64,000 nt of DNA from Selaginella moellendorffii. Its lineage: Eukaryota > Streptophyta > Lycopodiopsida > Selaginellales > Selaginellaceae. Numbering within the stretch: position 1 is the first letter of the stretch; each line of letters begins with the position of its first letter. This document shows positions 31,597-44,016 of this stretch, piece after piece. Position numbers and translations under genes: made by a program. The notes under the pieces are model-generated. The model ran no database searches. It had not been told where the DNA came from and was given only the letters and a program-made list of their open reading frames with translations. The stretch is from assembly GCF_000143415.4 (NCBI RefSeq), contig NW_003314407.1:186001-250000 (forward strand), written 5' to 3'.

Positions 31597-33370
31597 ATGG
31601 CCGCGACCAACAGCAGGATCTCCTTCACGAAGATCATGAAGAAGGCACACATGGCCGAAATGGTAATCCCCATCTCCTTCTTTTCCCTCTAATTCTCGTT
31701 GTGATCGATCAGCCAATTCCCAAGCCAGTGTACGAGAAGTACTCCACTGGCGCTCTGCGGGGCACCGTGATCTTGGAGCTGGGAGGCAGCGACTGGCAAG
31801 TGGAGGTGGGCTCCGGATCATTCACCACAGGATGGAAGCAGTTCTGCCTCGACAACGCGATCAAGGAGAACGACTCGCTCGTCTTCCACCACCAGTCGGC
31901 CAGGCGCTTCTCCGTGGAGCTCTACAGCAGCGATGGATCCGCCAAGCCGGGAGGAGGAGCCAAGAGCTCCACCTCCGGAGGAAATGCCCTGGCGGAGGCC
32001 ATGGAGAAGGTGATCAAGGAGTGCGTCGTCCATCTGGATGAGGAGTCGAGCCTAAAGTTCGTCATCTCCAAGGTTCCCAGAGTGGTCGACGTCGAGGTCG
32101 CGGAGCCTTCCACTCCTCGCAAGATCGTCAAGGCCGCGGGGATTGGGAATGGACCGTCCGCCAGGACGAGGTCGTCGCCCAAGACCGCTCCACCCCCAGC
32201 GGCGGTGGCGCGAGTGGAGTCGAGGAAGAAGAAGAAGCAACCACTGCCGGTGTCGGAGTCGGACGCCGAGGAGGAGGCTCCTCCTGCCAAGAGGGCCAGG
32301 ACCGAGCCATCCAAGAGGAGGGAGGTAACGCGAGCTTCCACCAGGCGCTCGCTAGAGTCGGGTAGTGGCAGCAAAGGCCGGCCCAGCAGGAGGAAGAGCA
32401 AGGTGGTGAGCAAGATCACGGCTCTGGAGGTACGTGTGGATTCCACTTCCACTCTCCCTGCAGCGAAGCAGGAGGACACTCCGAGAGAGAGGAAGAAGGT
32501 GGCCAAGTCGGGAAAAGGAACAGCCGAGAAGAAGACGCGAGAGAGGAGGAAGACGAGTTCTGCGAGGAAATCATCGAGCTCCAGGGGAAAGAAGCAGGTT
32601 ATTCCTGCGGCAGACTCGGCAGCTCTCGCACAAGCGGCGGCATTCAAGACGAGCAACCCGAGCACCGTGATAGTGATGAAGAAGAGCAACATCGCTCCGT
32701 GCTTTTACCTGGTAGCCATCCATCTCCCTGCTTTTGCTGCTCCTTTGCCGTGACTGACACACGATCGATCGTGGTTTTGCCGCAGAGCATTCCGAACGAA
32801 TTCGCGAAGGTGCACCTTCCGGAGGATCTCAAGGAGTTTGACATGGTGGACTCGACGAACAAGGCGTGGGGGGTGCGGTGGCTCGGCCCTCCAAAGCGTG
32901 CCTTCAGCGGAGGGTGGTGCTACTTTGCGCAGGATCACAACTTGCAGCTCAACGACGTGTGCGTGCTGGAGATGCTCGGCGAGAACAGGGTCAGAGTTAA
33001 CATCTTCAAGGCGGATCCAAAAGCAGCCCAAGGAGGAGGAGAAGCGGCAGCTCCTCCTGCGAATCCAGCCGCAAACGAAGGTGCGGGATTTGAGGCCGCC
33101 AAGGAAGATGGCCATGGCGATGTGGATGGTGGCGATGGTGGCGATGGTGGCGGTGGTGGTGGTGGTGGTGGTGGTGGTGGTGGTGAGCGTGATTTGGATG
33201 CTGTTGTGACTGGTATCACTGGTGGATCAAACAGGGATGAAGATGGCATCGCGGAGGAAGAGGCGGACGATGACGAGGAGGGCGATGACGAAGACTATGA
33301 TCCAAAGGAAGACGATGGAGGAGACGATGGGGGAGACGACGGAGATGGAGGCGATGATAAAGAAACTTAG
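31597..33370 (+). CDS. Two-B3-domain DNA-binding protein (REM/VRN1-like)
   Basis: Exons 31597-31662, 31713-32711 and 32786-33370; the frame closes to 549 residues. The first B3 domain (about residues 1-100) opens with RISFTKIMKKAHMAEM|PIPK and continues ALRGTVILELGGSDWQVEVG and FCLDNAIKENDSLVFHH. A long basic, Ser/Lys/Arg-rich linker with KKKKQP and KKKxxRER stretches, likely nuclear localisation, follows. A second B3 (about residues 345-450) reads STVIVMKKSN, IPNEFAKVHLP, WGVRWLG and GWCYFAQDHNLQLNDVCVLE. The C-terminus is a glycine run coded by a GGT microsatellite (about 33130-33185) and a very acidic D/E/G tail. Plant B3 proteins of this layout are nuclear and bind DNA, often with low specificity. 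The target genes cannot be inferred from sequence. Confidence 0.85.
33130..33185 (+). repeat. (GGT)n microsatellite inside the B3 gene
   Basis: About 18 GGT/GGC-type triplets in the coding sequence give a run of 11-12 glycines. This is a likely site of length variation between alleles. Confidence 0.85.
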
Positions 33371-33557
33371 AAGTACTCTTGTTAATGTGTGAAGTAACAA
33401 AGATTTTCTTGTATGACATGGCATAAAAGTGCAGTGTGACGTGGCACGTCTCTTCCTCGCCAAGAAGCCCTAAAAAGAGTGCTTGCAACCTTTTGGCGGC
33501 GAGGACGGTGTTTTCATGCGGGAGGGCGATCGTCCTCCATCCCGGTGAGTGCCAGTC

Positions 33558-35376
33558 ATGCCGCAGCAATCGAGGAGGAAGGAGGAATTGAACAAGGGCG
33601 CCTCCAAGAGCAAGAAGGACAAGAAGGACAAGAATGCGGCGAAGAAGAAGAAAGAGCTCCAGAAGCGGCAGGAGAAGCCCATCAGTTTCATCGATTGCCC
33701 GGTGTGCCACAAGGTGTTGAAGCATCCGGTGGAGATCGAATGCGGGCATGTGTTTTGCAATCGGTGCCTTCGAAGGAAAATGGGACGCCAAAAGATGTAA
33801 GCTCTCGTTCTTGTTTTTCTTTCTCTTCTTCTACCTTGTATCGAGCTCCAGCTAAAGCTCTCTCCTAGTTGGACTGTTCCAGGTGCCCGATTTGCAAGAG
33901 CGAGATCGAGTACATCCATCCATCGTACTTGATGAGGGAACTTGTCCGAAAGTTTGGTGTGAAAGATGGTCCCAAGAGGCTCAAGGCCGAGTTGCTTCAA
34001 GTTTCGGGGTACTACGACGAGTATGCAATCGAAGATCCCATTGTCATAGCCGCGCAGTTCGTACCAGGTAGCAATGGTGGTGCGTTTGATCCTGCCGACT
34101 TGTACAAGGTTGCGAAGCTTGAGGACTTTGTGACTGCCGAGGAGTACTTGGACACGATCAAAATGGTCAATCACATCATCTCGAGGTACTTAGAACTCTC
34201 TCTTTCTTTTGTTTTGTTGAGAACTGAGGCCAGTGATATGCAGCTGGACGTCAGGCCCGATAAGTGCGTGTTTGGGAACGCTGTGCTTCTGCGTGTTTCC
34301 TTCACCTGCGTAAGTGTTTGAGCTTTGATGTAGCAGCTATTCGGTTGACAACTCTCCTTTCGTTTTTTTCCCCTTTCCAGCCAGAAAGCAGTAAACATGA
34401 TTGAAGTTGTGCTTGGGGATTGCAACCTCAGATGGCCTGAGACTGGCTGCTTCTGGACGCTCTTGTACATGGACGGCGACACCCGTTCGGTATAACAAGC
34501 TGGTTTGGGACTTACATTGGCCATGGCAAGTCCTTTTGCAGGCTAGCTCTTTGGGAGACAAGTTTTACCTTGTGTTGCGGATTGATCGTTCCAAAGCTCG
34601 GGCTTACCAGAACTCTCTAAAAGCCGGTAATGAAAGTGTTTTTTCGAAGTGTTCTGTCGAGCATAACAGTCGTTGTTTAAAGGCTCCAGGCGGACAGAGG
34701 AAAGACGTGGAGATGGCACGTCTGAGAAAGCAGAATGCGCTCATGCGGCATAAGATGCTTGAGCTCGGGGAGAATGGTTTCATTCGCGCGCTTGCTGGAC
34801 GAAAATCTCCCAGGTACGCAGACGAACGAATAGCTCCGAAGTCTTTTCGAACATGCTTTTGTTCTTTTGCTTGCAGATATAGTCTCAAATCAGGAGCAAG
34901 TTTGGCTTTCGCAGACGAGTATCCCGGTAAACACCAGAGAGTTTTTTTTATGAACCTTGCTTGATGGTTTGTTTTGCTGCAGACTTTCCAGTGATCTCCC
35001 CGCACACTTTAAGGGATCTTGTACTTCACAATCCACTCTCGAAGCGGCCTTTCGTACCACCATGGAACCGGTAAGTTGCGAAAACCACGTAGCAACCTTT
35101 TCTTTAAATCTCTTTTGCAGCATGAGATCTACCAGTACTGGACCACTTCCGACAACGAGGGAGGAGGATTGCCGGATGAAGAGCCATTTAACAACAATGG
35201 TGTCATCGAGATCAGGATCACCGGGTCCATATAACGTAGACAGTACCAGATCACAATCTCCAGCCGCAAGACCAAAGTCCCCTCCCAGTCCGGAAAAGGT
35301 TAAGTCTGCTAATTAATTACTGCTGTTTTCTCCTCGAACTCAACCTCGTTTGTCACTGCAGTCCCCGCCTTGGAAG
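33558..35376 (+). CDS. RING-finger protein (putative E3 ubiquitin ligase)
   Basis: Plus-strand gene with exons about 33558-33796, 33883-34185, 34381-34489, 34542-34626, 34690-34813, 34877-34926, 34983-35070 and 35111 onward. The N-terminus is lysine-rich (SKKDKKDKNAAKKKKELQ). A compact C3HC4-type RING follows: DCPVCHKVLKHPVEIECGHV, FCNRC, then after the intron CPIC, joined across exon 1-2 as KM|CPICKSE. Downstream are an uncharacterised helical region (YLMRELVRKFGVKDGPKRLK) and a short coiled coil (EMARLRKQNALMRHKMLELG). The final exon is open in two frames; the splice phase favours the Ser/Pro-rich one (SSRSGSPGPYNVDS) with a possible last mini-exon SPPWK ending near 35376, while the other frame would end at 35234. 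A RING implies E2 binding and ubiquitin transfer. The substrate is unknown and I do not recognise the C-terminal part. Confidence 0.7.
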
Positions 35377-35479
35377 TAAGTATGGGCTTTGAGATGCGAA
35401 GTTTCAAATTTCCATACCCTTTTTTTTGCTTGAAGCATATTCTCTGTGCGTGTTTAGAATATTCATATTTTGGCTTGAG

Positions 35480-35625
35480 AAACCTGAATTTGAAATGAGA
35501 ATTATTATGATCATAAAACATCTAACAGAGGGAAAAACTCTAACATGTAACAGGCATTTGGATGCTAAGAAACCTGACTTTGAAATGAGAATTATTATGA
35601 TCATAAAACATACATTTGGATGCTA
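35480..35625. repeat. Short tandem duplication, unit about 85 bp
   Basis: The phrase TTTGAAATGAGAATTATTAT plus GATCATAAAACAT occurs at about 35489-35521 and again at about 35579-35611, each preceded by GAAACCTGA and followed by a CATTTGGATGCTAA-like end. AT-rich, non-coding. Confidence 0.7.
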
Positions 35626-35629
35626 AATT

Positions 35630-36185
35630 TTGACACTGTTGAAACATTTGAGCAAAATTTGTTTTAGCAACAATGCTATGGCCTCGGAATCTACCCTAGC
35701 GACTGCCTCTAGCGCTGCTACAAGGCACTTCATACCTGGTCAAACGTGTTTCCCAGCGAGCTCCACTCACGCAGAGTCGTGCAGAAGGAAGACTGAGTCA
35801 AATATAACAGTCGCGGACATGAGGATTTAAGCTAAACAAAATATTTCAAAAAAGGAACAGCCAGTAGCAATAGGAAATCTGATTGCTCACAGCAAGCAAG
35901 TTTTTACATTCAACAATGGCCTCGAATTAAAACTGGAGAAGAGCAACTCTCAACCCACAAGCTACTTTGCAGTAGTCATACTCTGATCATCCATTTCCTC
36001 TGCTTAGAATCAAGTGCTTATTGTTTGCCCTTTTTTGGCTTGCATAACCTTAAGATCATTTGCTCAAGAGTCCTTTGGTGTGTTTTTTCTTTAGGGGAAA
36101 AAAGTGTTCCACCTAAGAGTGAATGATTTCACATAGAGAGAATTAAAAGCAAAATGAGTGGAACTACTAATTATTAGGCCTTCTT
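35630..36185. other. Geneless stretch at edge of retroelement nest
   Basis: A short open frame at 35630-35830 has no recognisable domain. The remainder is AT-rich and non-coding. Confidence 0.4.
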
Positions 36186-36402
36186 GGCAGCTATAGCACT
36201 TGTTCAAGGCTTCTCTCCTGTAATGATTTATGTCTTGCTTCTCCACAATCAGAGTAATGACTCACATTACCTGTTTTGCTAGAAACAAGTTTTGCAAATT
36301 GTTGCTACTTGTACCTACTAAAAGGAGGAATAGAAAGCTTAGGACTAAAAGAAGTTATTAATGGTTGCCAATTACCACCTTTGTTAATTGTTACTTATAT
36401 GT
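36186..36402 (-). pseudogene. gag zinc-knuckle fragment of a Ty3/gypsy element
   Basis: Similar to 41870-42065 of the larger minus-strand element, including the CTCCACAATxGxAGxAATxAC region that encodes the gag knuckle and the AGGAGGAA ... AAGAAGxTATTA stretch. It is cut off abruptly at 36403, where an LTR-like sequence starts. Confidence 0.6.
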
Positions 36403-36640
36403 TGTAGTGTACTTGAATTTGGAGTTGAACTCCAAGCCTATTGCATTATGAAATGAAAGTTTAGTACACTTTCAATCTTACAAGGATCAACTCCCTATAT
36501 CTAACATTCACATGCAAAATGGTGTTTGGTATAAATTTGGCATACTAATGGCCTAACATAAAGAGGGTACCCCATCAACTAGAGGGATGTAGTCAATAAC
36601 TCCCTTTTAAGTTTTGTCTTTGTGATGTTTCTTAGCTCAT
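36403..36640 (-). repeat. LTR fragment (TGTAGTGTAC family)
   Basis: Starts TGTAGTGTACTTGAATTTGG and matches 43184-43350 over about 170 bases (CAAGCCTATTG, ATGAAATG, CAAAATGGTGTTTG). Both copies share the same family of ends as the LTRs at 37495, 43376 and 53374. Confidence 0.65.
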
Positions 36641-36899
36641 GCAAGATTATTTGAATGATAGAATGCAAAAGAGAGGTCTCCAAAGAAAAAAGTATGCATT
36701 AGAACCAAAACAAGGATTTAGACTTATATATGGTTTTGGTTTGTTTCCTTTTTTTTTTTTTTTTCACAGATAGATACAAGACTAAGAGCCGTAAGAGAAG
36801 GTCTCTTTTTCCATATTGATTTTTTCTGTCAACCACAATGGCTTCTTTGCAAAAAAAAATAATGAAGATGATCCGAAGAAATGGTAAAGTATGTAATGG

Positions 36900-37494
36900 A
36901 AAGGGTGAAATAATACTATTTATTCCTTTGATGAGATAATGTAGTTTGCCAAGTTTGTTAGACAACTGAAACAACTCATTATTGCTCTACCCAAGGCAGA
37001 AGATAATTGCAAGAAAAAAGCTAAAAATGAGACTATCAAATGCATAAATTTGCAAAAGAACAATATCCTAACAAACATAAGACAAAATCTCATATCAATG
37101 TCATTAGGGAAAATAATGGTGATGAAGTTAAAAAAGTTAATGAATTGGTTAATAAAGATTATGAGGAAGAGAAGGTGAGTTATTTTCCTTAAGCTTTGTT
37201 TGCAATTAATGCAAATTAATGTATCTCAAAAGTTTTGTCTATGAACACCAAAACCGAGTGACGATCAATAGAGTTATGCACAATGAGATATATGAAGACC
37301 TTGTTAAGTTGTTAATATTGAAAGCTAAGCAAATGTCACCTATACACTTCTAATTTATAGAAGGTGGGCAAGTAGCTAGGAAATTGTAAATGATGTGTTA
37401 ATAAAGATATCTAAAAGAGAGATTTGATTTGGTAGTGTTGAAGATACTAAATTTTTAGATAGTGTTTAGTGTAAATTGGGATATATAGTGCTAA
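36900..37494 (+). pseudogene. Oppositely oriented gag-protease fragment
   Basis: On the plus strand 37258-37480 decodes, with stops, to VMHN.IYEDLVKLL ... MSPIHF ... IEGGQVARK, the same protease segment found on the minus strand at 41370-41700. It therefore belongs to a copy of the same element family in inverted orientation, interrupted by the LTR at 37495. A long T run (36750-36765) lies just upstream. Confidence 0.65.
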
Positions 37495-38230
37495 TGTAGT
37501 GCATCTTATCTCTCTCCCTTTAATCCATTTGGAAAAGAAACAATTGCTTGATAAAAAATCCCTTCGTTATTTATCTATAAAATTTAAAAAATCCATAATG
37601 ATAGTATATCTAAATGATTAAATATGCTACACTCCCTCCTCTAAAAATATCAATGTATTGGCTATATACTAACAACCCTTATTGAGATAAGAGGAACCAA
37701 CATTTCTATTTTTACATTGAATTTAACGTTCTTTCCATTGTATATATTATCTATTCAATGTGAGCTAACTAATTATCCACTTGTACCATAGTCCCACTAT
37801 AACACATATAGTTTTTTATACCCTATAATAATTTACTATGGAGTGGAACTTTAACCCTTAGACATATGGGTTGAAGGCAGTAAAGCAAAACTCAAGTTTC
37901 AAAGCCTTGGGCCATTAAACAAAGGGATAGAGCCAAATTCTCAAGTATACAATTAATAAATTAAAGAACTTAGAGCATCAATCATCAAAATACTAGAACT
38001 AGTATACAAAATAAAGCTAAATAGAATTTAGTATAATTTTGATATACTAATAACCTAATAAAAGGATATGAGTACTCCAGTAGCTAGCATGGTATTGAGT
38101 TTAAGATTAAACCCAAATCAAATGCAAAACATGGATAAACACGCAAGTAAGAAACTAAATTATACCTTAGGTTGGTTAGCCATGTTTAACCTACCTACTA
38201 TCCTTACTATACATTTGCACCCTATAGACC
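37495..38230 (-). repeat. LTR (TGTAGTGCAY family), left copy
   Basis: Begins TGTAGTGCATCTTATCTCTC and matches the block starting at 53374 (TGTAGTGCACCCTATCTCTT), including GGAAAAG..ACAATTGCTTGAT and the later CATTAAACAAAGGGATA and ACCTAATA/AAGGATAT segments. The right boundary is approximate. Confidence 0.65.
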
Positions 38231-38289
38231 TCCCCTAGAAAAATGCTTGTTTTGGGCTTTTACCCTAATCCCAAGAGTTAGTCTTTAGG

Positions 38290-39070
38290 ATAATTATGAA
38301 AACTATGATATTTTATTTCATTCCAATTTCAACTCCAATAATGGTAATATCAAAGCATCACTTTAATACCATTAACACCAAAATAAAGCCAGAAGAAAGC
38401 AAGAACAAATCACCACTCAAGGCTTTTTAGTATCTAAGTCAAAAATATTATACTTAGTATCTAAGAACAATCCTTTAAATACTTAATTATAAATAACACA
38501 TTATCAAGGAATGAATCACCACATCCAAGACTTAATACAATCTAACATCACAAACTAAACACTACCAAACAATATTAATAGAGGTGAAATCAATATGCCA
38601 ATATAGAAAAACTATGTAAGACCAATAACTCAATTTTTTACAACACTGTCCAATAAAGTGAGTTTATCACTGCTAAATCATTATCGAGTTATGTAAAGTG
38701 CTAACAATCCTTAAGGAAATCTACAAACAATCACTAATTGCAAAATAACCAATAATCAACTTTCAACTCACCTTTACAAGAGTTAAACACTACATTACAT
38801 CATCAAGTTATATACTTGTTTAACAAGAAGATAACACCCCATGTACAATATATAGAAACATGAACAAGTATGAACAAAGTGATACTTGAATTCAATTAAA
38901 TAATAATAAGCCCACTATCACATTTATCCAATAGTTCTAAGCATAACTAAAAAAGCTAACAATGCATGATCAACACTCAACTGAAACTAAAGTGAAGACC
39001 ATGAGATAAACTCATATTGTATATAATTTCCTAATAGATAAAGTTATAATATAGGTACTAACACCTCAAC
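38290..39070. repeat. Non-coding retroelement interior, shared with 50400-51190
   Basis: About 780 bases align by eye with 50400-51190 (AAAGCATCACTT, GCCAGAAGAAAGCAAGA, CAAGACTxAATxxAATCTAACA, CTAAAGTGAAGAxCATGAGAT). No coding signal on either strand. The similarity ends near 39070, where integrase coding of a different element begins. Confidence 0.6.
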
Positions 39071-39084
39071 TACAAAGTACTTAC

Positions 39085-39520
39085 TTAGTCTGCCCATTAG
39101 TTTGAGGATGATAAACTATACTAAACTTCAACTTAGTATCGAATAACTGGAATAATATGCCTCAAAACTTCCCCGTAAATCTTGAATCTCTATTGAAGAT
39201 CATCTCTTTAAGAAAACCACAAACCCATACTATTTCATGGAAAAAGAACTTTCATGCTTGCTTCACATTCATTGTTTTCATAGTTGAAATGAAGTGTGCA
39301 ATCTTCAACAACCAATCCACAACCATCATCAAAGTATCATAACCCTTAGACTTCGTCAAGCAAGTGATAAAATTAAGTGTCACACTCTGAAATGGCCATG
39401 CTAGTGCTAGAATGCACTGCAACTTTCTAGTTTACTTCTCAATTCTTCGCTTACACTACTAGCATATAGGGCAAGAATGAACAATCTTTTATATCACCTT
39501 CCATACCAAACCAGAAAAAT
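39085..39520 (-). pseudogene. Integrase region
   Basis: The minus strand shows the zinc-finger end (HSCPIC..CKRR-like) at about 39440-39490 and core motifs further on: IFNRDSRFTGKF (catalytic Asp region) and VYHPQTNGQTK at about 39085-39115. Stops are present. Confidence 0.7.
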
Positions 39521-39949
39521 CCCTTTTTCAATGAAGCAAGAGTCTTTTGTTTTCCACCATATCTCATTGCTAAAACATCATGATATTCCTGCAGAAATAG
39601 CTATCACAGATCCTTCAACGGAAGATACAATCTTTCTTGGTTATAGAAAATAAGCCCATCCTAAACTGAGAAGTATAGCTTCATATTGGCACAACTAATA
39701 ACTTTTGCCACTCTACTTTAACAACTCCGCATGGTGCAATGTTGTCTTTGCCAATGAATCACTTCTATATGAAGCCCTAACATCCTCCAACTAGTCTGAA
39801 TTGATTGCTGATATTGCCCGGAATTGAGCCTGATGACTTAACGCATTTGGAACAATATTGTCTTTACTAGGTTTATAGATGATTTCAATATCAAATCTAG
39901 CGAGCTTCTCTTGTGAATGAGCCTACTTCGGCATAAACTTTAGTTGCGT

Positions 39950-40298
39950 AGCAAAGTATGCCACATAGCAAAGAACTTAGTGTGTTATTATCTATATAAA
40001 CCTTGGTATATCCATCCATAGTGTGTAATGTTGACACTATAGCAAACATCTCTTTCTCATGCATTAGCCTTCATTGGGTTTCATCCAATTCTTTGGAATA
40101 AAATGCAATAGGACAACTATGTCACATTAGTATAACACTAACTGCATTGTCACAATCTTGTTGCAACACAGCATCTATAGCATAGCCAAATGCATCACAA
40201 TGCACTTTGAAGGGTTTATCAAGATTTGGGATCCTAAGAATAAGAATTGTAGTCAAGATTTTCTTCAACTGTACAAAAGCATGTTGATAAGCTAGTGT
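39950..40298 (-). pseudogene. RNase H region
   Basis: Decodes on the minus strand as KPFKVHCDAFGYAIDAVLQQ ... PIAFYSKELDETQ ... HEKEMFAIV, the classic Ty3/gypsy RNase H sequence (CDAS-like catalytic Asp, then the E of EKE). A stop interrupts it after VSVILM. Confidence 0.75.
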
Positions 40299-41150
40299 TT
40301 AATGAAACAGTATACTACTCTTTGTTAACTTAGTTAATGGAAGAGCAATATTTGCAAAATTACCAACAAACTTGCAATAGTATCTTACTAACTCAAGAAA
40401 AAAACAAACATTTGATACAATGGTGGGGACTTCCCATAACTTCACTGCTTCCACCTTTTTTGGATTTACCTCAATTACACCACCATTGATTATATGTCCA
40501 AGAAAATTCACACATAATTGTCCAAAAGCACATTTACTTTCCTTAGCATATAGTTTATGTTCACGCAACTTCTGAAATACCAACTCCAAGTGTTTTAAAT
40601 GATCCTCTAACGTTTCATCGAAAACTAGAACATCGTTGATATATAAGACAATAAATATGTCCAAATAATCTCCGAATATTCTATCCATCATTATGCTGAA
40701 CATTGTTGAAGCATTACATAACTCAAATGGCATAACAAAGAACTCATAGGATCTATATTAAGTCTTAAAGGTTGTTTTCTTTACATCTTGATTTGCCACC
40801 AGTATCTGATGATACCTGAATTGCAAATCAAGTCACGTAAAATACTTAGCCTTTAAGAGTTGGTCAAATAAGTCATTAATGTGAGGCAAAGGATAATTGT
40901 TTTTGACAATGATTTTGTTGAGAGACCAATAATCAATACACATCCTCATAGTACCATCCTTTTTCTTAACAAAAAAAACCAATGGTCCATAAGATCACTT
41001 ATTTGGTCAGATATAACCTTTGACAAGAAGTTCCATGAGTTGCTTCTTGAGTCCAGCTATCTCTTTGATGTTCAAATGATATGGAGCCTTTATAGGTGCC
41101 TGGAACAATCTCAATCCGATGATCAACTTTACGGCTAGAAGGTAGCTTTG
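40299..41150 (-). pseudogene. Reverse transcriptase region with mutated active site
   Basis: The upstream part decodes as [17 protein letters not shown] ... [14 protein letters not shown]; the open frame 40299-40733 has MPFELCNASTMF, the catalytic box as YINDVLVF (first Asp of YIDD changed to Asn), and KCAFGQLCVNFLGHII. The altered catalytic residue and upstream stops indicate a dead copy. Confidence 0.85.
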
Positions 41151-41370
41151 GCAGGAAATCCTTCAGAAAGAGATCTTGATTCTATGCTAACAATTTCAAT
41201 ATTTCCTTTGGTTCAAGATCAACATTGTCATTGATTTGAATCGAGTCATCATCACCCTCAGCTTCCATCACTTGAACCCAAAAGGTCCGACATCCCTTCT
41301 TAGCTATTTTTTAAGTAGCTCTCACAATCAAGAACTTAATATCTCAATCCTTTGAGGAGTGCTTTTGCAA

Positions 41371-41700
41371 CTAAAAAGACATATTAGGATGTCCTTCTGA
41401 CCTTAACATAATGCGACTTTGTTCAACACCATAAATCCCTTTTATATAGTTTTTGAAGAAATCTATACTAAACACCATTTGAAAATCTAGTATTTTCAAT
41501 ACTACCTTGTCTAATCTTTCTTTCCACTTAGATATTTTTATTAGAACATCACTCATAAATCTTTTGGCTACTTGCCCACCTTCTACAAACCAAAAGTGTA
41601 TAGGCAACATCTACTCAGGTTTCAATTCTAACAACTTTACTAAGTCTTCGGATATCATGTTATGCATAACTCCCGTATCAATCATCACTTGGATTCAGTA
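41371..41700 (-). pseudogene. Retropepsin-like protease region
   Basis: The minus-strand translation contains VMIDTGVMHNMISEDLVKLL, with the DTG catalytic triplet of retroviral-type aspartic proteases, continuing into MLPIHFWFVEGGQVAKRF. A stop separates the catalytic segment from the rest. Confidence 0.75.
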
Positions 41701-43361
41701 ATCTGCAGATAAAGCCTATCAAATACATCAACAGATTAGTGTTTGCATTGATTGCGAGAAAAGCTTGAAAAAATTAACTCACCTCCTTTTCCTCATAATC
41801 TACATTGACTAACTTGTCAACCCCTTCAACTTCACCACCACCATCTTACCTCATGACATTAATACAAGATCTTGTCTTATGCTTGTTAGGATATTCCAAG
41901 AACCTATGTCTTATCTCTCCACAATGGAAGCAATAACCCATACTACCCATTTTGCTAAGAGTAGGTTTTACATATTGCTATTACTTGTATCCATCAGGAG
42001 GAGGAACATAGGGCATAAGACCAGAAGAGAAGCTATTAGTGGTTGCCAACCACCACTTTTATTAATCGTTGCTTGTGAGCCTCCAAGGTAAAACCTTTCT
42101 TCCACCCTCTATTTCGATCACTTTGTTTATTCCTAGAGTTCTTAATCTTGTCTAATATACCAACACATGGCTATTGATACAGTTCTATGAGTGAGTGACT
42201 AAAGGCAACTTATTATGCTGCTTCTTTACACTCTATATATGTCTTTGGCTTAAATTTCAAAATCTCATTGTGAGAAAATGAACTCAAACCTTTTAAGAAA
42301 TAACTTCGAGCGTCTTCATCACTCATATTTGCAATTATAATGCACTTTTGAGCAAATGCATTAACGTAATGCATAAGGTTCCCTTGCTACTTTAACTACC
42401 ATAGCTCCACATGAAGTCTCAAATTAGGATCATTTGGCAAGTATTCCTTATGAATACAAGACCTCATCTTAGTTCAACTTTTAGTCTGCTCTTTTTCAAC
42501 ACACACCTGGTGCCACCAAGTTTTTGCATGATTGGTGAAAAAAGACTGTGCACACACAACTTTCGTATAATCATCTACATGTGCCACTATGAAATATTTT
42601 TCCATATCATAGACCTAGTCAGTTGCCCAAGTTTCAAAATTCAAGCCTTCAAAATAAAAGGCATGTGAAACTATCAGGTTTTTGAGGGATAGTTGTAGAA
42701 TTTCATCATCCTCAAAACTTGAAGAGGAGTCTGATTTCTTAAGTTTAGCTAGTTTAGCTAGTTTAGCTTCTTTCTTCCTTTTTTTGTTCTCCTTCTTCAA
42801 TTTGCGAACTTCCCTTTGCAAATTCTTGATCTCAATTTCTTGAGCTATATGCTGCAATGCCACAACATTAGGCTCTTCATCCTCTGACTCAGCCTCAGCC
42901 TCTTTCACAGCATCTCTAGCAGTCTCTAGCAGGAGTTTTCTCCTCTTGACTCACTAGTTTCAACATCATCAACATAGTTCCTTTTCAACATCTCGCTAGC
43001 TGCATGCATGCCTCTATCAATAACTAAACATGCATACAACATTCTTATCAAATGGTGTAATCCAATGAATCCCACACATGTCGCTTCAGATCTACTAGAA
43101 AAGTCTTTGCATATGCAATTTAAGTCAGAATTTTAGACAAAAGTTGGATAAAAATTGCTAAAACAATTCCTCTAATACCAAATATATCGCACTTAAATTT
43201 GGAGCCAAAATTCAAGCCTATTGTGCTATGAAATGCGAGTCCGGTACACTCTCAATCCTACAAGCACTAACTCCTTGTATCTAACACTTGTATGCAAAAT
43301 GGTGTCAAATGGTGTTTGATACAATTTCAGTATAGGAGGTTGGGCTTAAATTGTGCCATTT

Positions 43362-43373
43362 GCTCCGATACCA
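43362..43373 (-). other. Primer-binding site (tRNA-iMet type)
   Basis: The reverse complement is TGGTATCGGAGC, one base from the standard plant TGGTATCAGAGC. It lies two bases from the LTR start TGTAGCGCAC at 43376, marking a minus-strand element start. Confidence 0.65.
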
Positions 43374-44016
43374 AATGTAGCGCACGTGGTTTTGACCTTT
43401 TATCCTATGGTGATTTACCATAAGATAACACCACAAAGTGAAACCGAAACCCTCTTTATGCCACGTGACACATGCCACATTTCATATGCCACGTGTCCAA
43501 GGGACAGTGGTGCGGAGCCTGAGGTTCAAGGCCTTGGGCCACTGAACAAAGGAACAGTGCCAAACTCCCAAGCATGTAGCCAATGAGTGACAGAACCAAT
43601 GCCCGGAGCAACTCCCAAGCATACAGCCTAAGAGTGAAGAAACAGGAGCCCGGAGCAACTTGGAATAGTCCTAGAGTAACTAGCATCCCAATGCCATGAC
43701 CAGCACGCAAAACAGAGCCAAATAGAGTCTAGTGCTATTTCAGCATATTGGTAGCCTAACGTAAGGATATAGGTACTCTACCAGCTAGCATGGAATGGAA
43801 CTTGGGCTTAGACCCAAGCTGGACATAGAACAAGGACAAACACGCAAGTGGGAGTTAGACTATGCCTCAAGTTGGTCAGCCATGCCCAACTTACCCACTA
43901 TCCTTACTATACTATACATTTGGAACCCCCCACAGCCCTTCCCCCCCCCCCTTGAGGAACACACACTTTGGGTTTTCACCCCAAGTCTCCCTTAGTATTA
44001 GGAGTTAGTTTCTAGG

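Larger units (their letters stand above)
39085..43183 (-). mobile_element. Ty3/gypsy element internal region (gag-pol, defective)
   Basis: Reading right to left on the minus strand: PBS-like TTGGTATTAGAGG beside an LTR start (about 43170-43184), gag with a charged coiled-coil segment (EIEIKNLQREVRKLKKENKK) and a knuckle CFHCGEIRHRFLEY whose last Cys is Tyr, protease with DTG, reverse transcriptase, RNase H and integrase. Several stops and frame shifts break it. The RNase H-before-integrase order and DTG protease define it as Ty3/gypsy. Confidence 0.8.

Noticed and set aside
35630-35830. 66-residue open frame (MASESTLATASSAATRHF part)
   Set aside because: No domain, no homologue nearby, no splice partners; could be a fragment but unsupported.
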